Part shown: positions 40,609 through 45,919 of the stretch, in pieces
How positions within the stretch are numbered: position 1 is the first letter of the stretch
Layout: each line of letters opens with the position of its first letter
Source: an uncultured Verrucomicrobiota bacterium
GTDB taxonomy: Bacteria > Verrucomicrobiota > Verrucomicrobiia > Limisphaerales > UBA8199
Reading direction: 5' to 3'
DNA length: 45,919 nt
Assembly: GCA_903873945.1 (NCBI GenBank)
Contig: CAIQQM010000124.1
Location: 1 to 45,919 of the forward strand
Position numbers and translations under genes: made by a program
Notes under the pieces: model-generated
The model's input: the letters and a program-made list of their open reading frames with translations, nothing else
What the model was told of the DNA's origin: nothing
Database searches by the model: none

Positions 40609-41832
40609 TTAGTTGGCGTGGTCAAACACCAGATCCAATCCTTCGGCCTTTATGGTAAGTCGCTCGCCGTCGACCGCGGCGGGAAGTTCTCTTCTGGTGC
40701 CGCCGGACAGGGTGATCTGATATTTTCCATCGAGATTTCCCCAGCGGCCTTGCAGAGTCTCTGTTGTTGAGGACGTGGCAACACCGGGAGCAGGCAACAC
40801 CAGGGTCGGGACTTCTTTCAGAATCATGCGATGGTCCGGCATCGCAACGAAGCTGGCCCCGGCGAAAGCAAAAACCATCCACCTTTTGGTCTTTCGCATC
40901 TCGCTTGCAGAGATATCAGGTTTGGCTTGAAGAATGCGGCTGAGGGCAGCATTTACGTTAAAGCTCCAACAGCCGAGAAGCTTCTCCGACCCGTATTCCG
41001 GCGACTTGCCTGTTTCCAAATAAACCGACAGGTCTTTAAAATTGGGAGCCAAGGCGGCCCAAATTGACTGTAGCAGGGCGGGATTTTGGAGGATCGTCTG
41101 GACCTTCGGATAATCTATAATGGTTCTGATTTCTTTCTTTTGCAGACGCATTTCTGTGAAAATATTATCGTGGGCGAGCTCCTGAAATTCGGGCTGTTCG
41201 GCCAGTTCCAGGACCACCGGATAACGCACAAGCCGTGCTTCTGCGAGTGGGGTGTTATAGAGAATACCGGTCAGGTCAGCGGCTTCGTAATACGTTTGCG
41301 GCATTCGGTCGATAGCACGAGCGACCTTGGCAAAGCCGGTATTCTGAAGGTCCCAGCCCATTTGATTAAGGATGCGCACCGATCTCGGTTCATTTTCTGA
41401 CCCGGCCACTTGGACGGTCCAGTAGCTTAGCAGGTAAATCAGGAAGGAAATCAGGATCAAGTAGAGTAAGCCGTTCAAAAGGCCGAGACACAGGCCGAGC
41501 CGGCGACTGATGCGTTCCCAAAGGGCCAGCTGCAGATCGCCCGATCTATGCTTGTAATACATTTCCACTTTTAGATGCATTGGCAGAGCAGCGAGTTTAA
41601 AGGCAATGGAGATGAACAAGAAGAAGATGATTGGCGCGAGGAGCCACACCAACAAGGGATTCTTCACCCCCACAACTGCAAATAATGGTTTGATAAGGTT
41701 CCCCGCCGGCACGGCCAGCAAGGCGCCGACCAGGATGCCAACCAGTGAAAATGCCACGCGGATTACGCCCTGCCGGTAGCCCAGTCCGGCCAGCGATGCC
41801 AAGAGCGCCAGCGCAAGAAGCCAAATGGTCAT
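40609..41832 (-). CDS. CvpA-family membrane protein
   Basis: The gene starts at ATG 41832 (MTIWLLALALLASLAGLGYRQG), giving 407 aa. The N-terminal 170 residues contain four hydrophobic helices in the CvpA/colicin V production arrangement, with GYRQGVIRVAFSLVGILVGALLA and ISRRLGLCLGLLNGLLYLIL. The remaining 230 residues are soluble and end in a beta-rich lipocalin-like stretch (LQGRWGNLDGKYQITLSGG). The CvpA fold alone is usually about 160-180 aa, so this is an extended member. Its role is unclear; E. coli CvpA affects envelope stress and purine-related growth. The same frame stays open for 310 codons upstream, antisense to rlmN; I consider that non-coding. Confidence 0.78.
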   Translation of the reverse strand: MTIWLLALALLASLAGLGYRQGVIRVAFSLVGILVGALLAVPAGNLIKPLFAVVGVKNPLLVWLLAPIIFFLFISIAFKLAALPMHLKVEMYYKHRSGDLQLALWERISRRLGLCLGLLNGLLYLILISFLIYLLSYWTVQVAGSENEPRSVRILNQMGWDLQNTGFAKVARAIDRMPQTYYEAADLTGILYNTPLAEARLVRYPVVLELAEQPEFQELAHDNIFTEMRLQKKEIRTIIDYPKVQTILQNPALLQSIWAALAPNFKDLSVYLETGKSPEYGSEKLLGCWSFNVNAALSRILQAKPDISASEMRKTKRWMVFAFAGASFVAMPDHRMILKEVPTLVLPAPGVATSSTTETLQGRWGNLDGKYQITLSGGTRRELPAAVDGERLTIKAEGLDLVFDHAN

Positions 41833-41991
41833 GTCACTGAAGTAATCCACCGTGGCGGAAAAAGCACGAAAAAAACTGAGGTGTGTTGAACACGCGAATT
41901 CAGGTTTAAACCGGTTGAGGGAGGGAGAGTGGAGGAGGTTCAGTTGCGATGCCTGTTGGCTTCTGCAGGGCAAATGCGTTAGTCTCGCATT

Positions 41992-43113
41992 GTGTTGACG
42001 GACGTTAAATCGCACACAGCCGAGGAATTGGAGGCTGAGTTCAAGGCTTTGGGCCAGCCGCGTTACCGTGTTTCTCAATTGCTGGATTGGCTCTATAATC
42101 GGCGGGTGACGGATTGGGAGGCGATGATGAACCTTCCCAACTCTTTGCGTGAGCAGCTCCGCAGCCGCCACACTCTGCACTCGCTTGAACTTGTCCGCAA
42201 ACAGGGTGTGCGCAACGCGACGCAGAAGTTTTTGTGGCGGCTCAGCGATCATGCACTGATAGAAACCGTCTTGCTCCCGGCCAGTCCAGCCCTCTATGGC
42301 GAGCCGAGCGACCGCCACACGCTTTGCATTTCCACGCAGGTTGGTTGCGTGTATGGCTGCAAATTCTGCGCCAGCGGCCTGGACGGTTGGAGGCGGAATC
42401 TGGGTATTGAGGAAATCGTGGACCAGGTTCTGGCGGTCGAACGTTGGAATGCAACTGAACAGGCGGGAGCTGGCGGTGGTGGGGCGTCGCAGGCAAGCAG
42501 TTCGCGCCTCGTGAGTAACCTCGTGATTATGGGGATGGGTGAGCCGCTGGCCAACTACACGAACCTGCTTCAAGCGCTCAGGGTTCTGAACGCGCCGTGG
42601 GGTGGCGGGATCGGGGCGCGCAAGATAACTATTTCCACATGCGGTTTGGCGCCGCAAATCCGAAAGCTTGCGGACGAGCCGTACCAGTTTCGGCTGGCAA
42701 TTTCGCTGCACGGCGCAACGGACGAAATCAGGAACAAAATCATGCCGGTCAACCGCAAGCATCCGTTGCGGGAATTAACCGCAGCCTGCGAGTATTACCG
42801 GCAACACAAACAGCGGATGGTAACCCTCGAATACATCCTCATTGCCGGGGTGAACGACGGGTCGGAGCAAATCAAACCGCTGGCGGCGCTGGCCAGGCGG
42901 CTCAAAGCGAAAGTGAACTTAATCCCTTACAACAAAGTGGATGGCTTGCCATGGGAACGACCGACCGAAGCTGAGCAGGATGCCTTTTTCAATGCGCTGG
43001 AAAAGGAAAAGGTCAAAGCCACATTGCGGCGTGAGAAAGGCCATGATATTGACGCTGCTTGCGGGCAATTGCGCCTGAAAATCGAGCGTGAACTCGCCGG
43101 TCAGGCACGATAG
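41992..43113 (+). CDS. rlmN: 23S rRNA (adenine2503-C2)-methyltransferase, dual-specificity RlmN
   Basis: This 373-aa radical-SAM methyltransferase methylates C2 of adenosine 2503 in 23S rRNA and of A37 in some tRNAs. The cluster-binding motif CVYGCKFC is near residues 118-125, MGMGEPLANY near 181-190 and GVNDG near 285. The resolving cysteine is in DAACGQLRLK near the C-terminus. The start is GTG 41992. A Gly/Ala/Ser-rich loop (TEQAGAGGGGASQASSS) extends the region just ahead of the GMGEP motif, a mild length variation. Neighbouring rnr is on the same strand, 188 bp downstream. Confidence 0.95.
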   Translation: MLTDVKSHTAEELEAEFKALGQPRYRVSQLLDWLYNRRVTDWEAMMNLPNSLREQLRSRHTLHSLELVRKQGVRNATQKFLWRLSDHALIETVLLPASPALYGEPSDRHTLCISTQVGCVYGCKFCASGLDGWRRNLGIEEIVDQVLAVERWNATEQAGAGGGGASQASSSRLVSNLVIMGMGEPLANYTNLLQALRVLNAPWGGGIGARKITISTCGLAPQIRKLADEPYQFRLAISLHGATDEIRNKIMPVNRKHPLRELTAACEYYRQHKQRMVTLEYILIAGVNDGSEQIKPLAALARRLKAKVNLIPYNKVDGLPWERPTEAEQDAFFNALEKEKVKATLRREKGHDIDAACGQLRLKIERELAGQAR

Positions 43114-43301
43114 AAAAACTGTCCAAAGCCGGAGGGCAAGGCCGGCCGTGAAGTCTAGGTCAAGCGCGTCTCAGGGACAGTAAACGGGTTGATTCCCGGA
43201 TATGTGCCAAGGCGGGAGGTGATTTTGCTGGACGCGAAGCTGGCACGCTGTAACATGATTTGACGCGCGTGGCCGCACTTTCCTTGGGCAATCCGCTGGA
43301 T

Positions 43302-45500
43302 ATGGAACAAAAAATCCTAGAGTTGTTTAACCGCCCCAATCACCCGCCAATGAACGCCCGGGAGTTGCTGGCGCGGCTGAGACTTCCGCGAGACAGGAGC
43401 GGGGAACTTGCGCGCGTCCTCGCCCGCTTGGAGCGTTCGGGACAAATCGCCCGGATTAAACAGGGCGACCGCTATGTGCGCCCGTTGGAGGCGGATTTGG
43501 TTCCCGGTCGCATTCGAATGAACCGGCAGGGGGTGGGTTTCCTCCAGCCGGACGACCCCAAAATTCCGGCAGTACGAATCCCGCAGGACGCCACCGCGAC
43601 GGCGATGCATGGAGACCATGTTCTCGTCAGGCGGGACAGCGGGCCGCCAGTCCGCGGGCGGCTCGGAGCGACGGAAACCACGGGGAGGGTGGTGCGGGTT
43701 TTAGAAAGCGCGCGATCACGGCTTGTTGGAACGCTGCAACGAGGACGCCAATTTCTCTACGTGATTCCGGATGATCCGCGCATTTCGCACGACATTTATG
43801 TGCCGCCGCCGAAGGATATGGGGCGTGTTGCACAGGCGGGGGACAAGGTGGTGGTAGAACTGCGCGAATGGAAGTCACGTCACACCAACCCGGAAGGTGA
43901 GATTACCGAGGTGCTTGGAGCGCCCGATGCGGAAGGCGTGGACATGCTGTCGGTGATCAGGCAGTACAACCTTCCGTTGCATTTTCCGAAACGGGTGCTC
44001 CAAGAGGCGCACGCCTTCAGCCGGGAAGTCATGCCGGAAGAAGTAAACGACCGTGTGGACTGCCGGAGCCATCCGGTTATTACCATCGACCCGGAGGATT
44101 CGAAGGACTTCGACGATGCCATTTGCCTCCAGCGCGCAGGACCCGATCGTTGGAAGCTCGAGGTCCACATTGCTGACGTATCGCATTACGTAAGGCCGGG
44201 AACTGCTCTGGACGAGGAAGCAGCCCGGCGGGGCAATTCGACGTACCTGGTGGACCGGGTAATTCCGATGCTGCCTGAAGCGTTGAGCAACGAGTTATGC
44301 TCGCTTAAACCGCAGGTGGACCGCTTGACAAAGTGCGTCGAATTTCTGCTTTCGGCTGAGGGAGAGGTTCACAAAACGCAGTTTTATCCGGCGGTCATTC
44401 GCTCCCAGTACCGTTACAATTATAAGGAGGCTCTGGCGGTATTGCAGCGCCCTCCGATCGATGCGCTTGAACGAATGATGCACGATTTGAGCGCGCTGGC
44501 GCAGAAGATTCGCCGCGCCCGATTCAAGGCCGGATCGCTAAACTTGGACTTTCCCGAGAGCAGGATACGGCTTGACGAACAGGGGCGGGTGCTTCGAATC
44601 GAAAAGGTGAGCAACGATATTTCGCATCAGCTCGTCGAAGAATGCATGCTGCTGGCCAATGAAGCCGTCGCCAGCCGGCTAATGGCTTTGAATCGGCCGG
44701 CAATTTACCGGATTCATGAGCCGCCGGACGAGAAGCGGCTACAGGAATATCGAGAGGACGTGCTGGGCCACCGCATTAACTGCGGGAACCTTTCGAATCG
44801 GCACGAGGTGCAGAAGCTGCTTGATAAGCTTGACACACTGCCGATCGGGCAGGCGTTGAAAATTGGGTTCCTGAAATCGCTCATGCGGGCGCGTTACGCC
44901 GTGGAGCCATTGGGCCATTACGGACTGGCCAAGAAGAAGTACACCCACTTCACTTCGCCGATCCGCCGTTACGCGGACCTGATTGTGCATCGCGTTCTGT
45001 TTCAGGAATCCGGCGAGCGGCCGGCTCCCGGCGCGCTGAAAGTGGTGGCGGACCATATTTCCGAGACGGAACGAAGTTCCGACGATGCCGAGCGCGACAG
45101 CAAGGATGTTAAGATGTTTGCCTTTCTGCTTGCGCAACTCAAGTCCACCCATCCCCAGCGTTACCCGGGACTGGTCACCGACGTGCGAAACTTCGGATTT
45201 TTCGTAGATGTCTCTGACCTGGGAATGAGCGGATTAGTGCCGCTCTCCGGGTTAAGTGACGATTTTTATCAATACGATTCCGTGGCCAGCCGGCTGGTCG
45301 GCCGCCGGACACGGCGTGTGTTCAAGCTGGGCGATAAGGTCGAAGTCCAGGTTGCGAAGGTGGATACATTCAAACGCCAGGTGGATTATAAGCTGGCGCA
45401 GTCGGCAGGCGCTCAAGTGAAAAATGCGCGGCCTCAAGCGCAAAGAGCGAGGTTCAAGGGTTCGGGGGTAATTCCACAGCGCGCCAAAGATACCAGGTAG
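43302..45500 (+). CDS. rnr: Ribonuclease R (3'-5' exoribonuclease)
   Basis: From ATG 43302 the protein is 732 aa; TTG 43260 would add 14 residues. An N-terminal winged-helix domain (LLARLRLPRDRSGELARVLA) is followed by cold-shock-like OB regions. The RNB catalytic domain has DPEDSKDFDDA (Mg-binding aspartates) with HIADVSHYV and GNSTYLVDRVIPMLP. The C-terminal S1 domain is YPGLVTDVRNFGFFVDVSD, then a basic tail. It degrades structured RNA from the 3' end and takes part in mRNA and rRNA quality control. Its 3' end overlaps the convergent glycosylase remnant by 47 bases. Confidence 0.95.
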   Translation: MEQKILELFNRPNHPPMNARELLARLRLPRDRSGELARVLARLERSGQIARIKQGDRYVRPLEADLVPGRIRMNRQGVGFLQPDDPKIPAVRIPQDATATAMHGDHVLVRRDSGPPVRGRLGATETTGRVVRVLESARSRLVGTLQRGRQFLYVIPDDPRISHDIYVPPPKDMGRVAQAGDKVVVELREWKSRHTNPEGEITEVLGAPDAEGVDMLSVIRQYNLPLHFPKRVLQEAHAFSREVMPEEVNDRVDCRSHPVITIDPEDSKDFDDAICLQRAGPDRWKLEVHIADVSHYVRPGTALDEEAARRGNSTYLVDRVIPMLPEALSNELCSLKPQVDRLTKCVEFLLSAEGEVHKTQFYPAVIRSQYRYNYKEALAVLQRPPIDALERMMHDLSALAQKIRRARFKAGSLNLDFPESRIRLDEQGRVLRIEKVSNDISHQLVEECMLLANEAVASRLMALNRPAIYRIHEPPDEKRLQEYREDVLGHRINCGNLSNRHEVQKLLDKLDTLPIGQALKIGFLKSLMRARYAVEPLGHYGLAKKKYTHFTSPIRRYADLIVHRVLFQESGERPAPGALKVVADHISETERSSDDAERDSKDVKMFAFLLAQLKSTHPQRYPGLVTDVRNFGFFVDVSDLGMSGLVPLSGLSDDFYQYDSVASRLVGRRTRRVFKLGDKVEVQVAKVDTFKRQVDYKLAQSAGAQVKNARPQAQRARFKGSGVIPQRAKDTR

Positions 45501-45784
45501 CCGTGGTCCGATGCGGCCGCCACTTTTCTCCGTACTCGAGCAGCTCTTTGGGTTTGGGCAAATCACGCCAGCCGTAGGCGAGAGCGAAGCCTCTGCGCAC
45601 GCCAGAGTCGGTTGCCGGCAAAACGTCCAGCCGACCCAAAGTGAAGATGAGGAGCATCTCAACCGTCCACGGGCCGACACCGCGCACTGTTGTCAGCCTT
45701 TGGAGTAATTCGTCATCGGTCATTTTAGCGATGGCTCGCGAGTTGGGGACGACGCCCTCGATTGTTTTGGCGGCGAGATCTCTA
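45454..45784 (-). pseudogene. AlkA-type DNA-3-methyladenine glycosylase, 5' end cut off by an IS
   Basis: The surviving part codes about 109 residues: RDLAAKTIEGV, then the helix-hairpin-helix LTTVRGVGPWTVEMLLIF and LPATDSGVRRGF, which holds the conserved catalytic-type aspartate of HhH-GPD glycosylases. It ends in KWRPHRTTATWYLWRAVEL. Whole proteins of this type are about 200 aa or longer, so the N-terminal half is missing. The break coincides with the IS end at 45785. The first four residues of the open frame (MTGS) come from the IS. The protein is presumably inactive. Its 3' end overlaps rnr by 47 bases, convergently. Confidence 0.85.
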
Positions 45785-45919
45785 GAGCCTGTCATGCACT
45801 TTTAGCAAATAGCGATTGGAGCATGAGCATGGTGAAGGCGAGCCAGTGATAACCTGAGAGCGTCGAGGCAAGCCGTTCGTAATCGCGGGCCAAGCGGCGG
45901 AAGCGCGCCGCCCAGGCAA
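45785..45919 (-). mobile_element. IS5-family-like insertion sequence, transposase C-terminal end (continues past window)
   Basis: On the minus strand, 45917-45792 codes [20 protein letters not shown] then [16 protein letters not shown] and a TGA stop, the typical ending of IS5-family DDE transposases. GAGCCTGTC at 45785-45793 is probably the terminal inverted repeat, overlapping the stop codon, and CTAG at 45782-45785 is a possible target site. The other end and the target duplication are outside the window. Confidence 0.82.

Noticed and set aside
41833-42762. A 310-codon upstream extension of the CvpA frame, antisense to rlmN
   Set aside because: RlmN on the opposite strand is unmistakable, and the extension is Arg/His/Gln-rich with no family motif. 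The CvpA protein has a good ATG and membrane helix start at 41832.
1-45919. tRNA, rRNA or riboswitch genes
   Set aside because: No cloverleaf, rRNA-like or known riboswitch core was recognised by eye; a covariance scan could still find a diverged one.

Overview
The window looks like a chromosomal segment of a GC-rich Gram-negative bacterium, most likely a member of the Verrucomicrobiota (Pedosphaera/Limisphaera-like). This is inferred from the gene set (short prepilin with a CPSGG-type C-terminus, mreBCD-PBP2-RodA-RNase G cluster, paired ECF sigma/anti-sigma genes, GT-C/YfhO membrane proteins) and from intergenic repeat styles I associate with that phylum. No rRNA or tRNA gene is visible, so the placement is tentative.

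Layout. (1) 1-5.7 kb, plus strand: the end of a type IV pilin/pseudopilin gene with a good terminator; a translationally coupled ABC exporter operon (ATPase, permease, TPR protein); hisB; and a secreted GH78-type alpha-L-rhamnosidase. (2) 5.9-22.4 kb, minus strand: a long run of core genes read right to left: lemA, an M48 protease, mreB, mreC, mreD, PBP2 (mrdA), rodA, RNase E/G, then three large polytopic membrane proteins (YfhO-like and two GT-C-like), probably for glycan or lipid-linked sugar chemistry at the envelope. (3) 22.7-24.0 kb, plus strand: a more AT-rich two-gene unit, a DUF2089-like HTH protein overlapping a membrane protein, behind a clear TTGACT-N17-TATAAA promoter.

(4) 24.1-35.6 kb: an accessory island. 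It starts with a 5'-truncated tyrosine recombinase, then a stand-alone prim-pol domain protein, a GT2-GT4 fusion glycosyltransferase, a Str2-like cystathionine gamma-synthase family enzyme, an Och1-like/Anp1-like fusion glycosyltransferase, a small lipoprotein, and an anti-sigma/ECF sigma pair. Five copies of a roughly 45-bp repeat, all in the same orientation, lie at the boundaries between these gene units. A 70-bp copy of the GT2-GT4 gene's 3' end brackets the PLP enzyme. The island ends in about 1.7 kb of non-coding DNA packed with several kinds of short repeats and hairpins.

(5) 35.6-45.5 kb: a Ski2-like helicase (minus), a polyprenyl synthase/ECF sigma/anti-sigma-like operon with ATGA overlaps, a CvpA-family protein (minus), rlmN and rnr (plus). 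(6) The right edge holds an AlkA-type DNA glycosylase gene cut by an IS5-family-like insertion that runs off the window.

The strongest candidates for something undescribed are the repeat-delimited island next to the recombinase fragment and the Och1/Anp1 fusion. Family calls come from motif recognition by eye; no database search was run.
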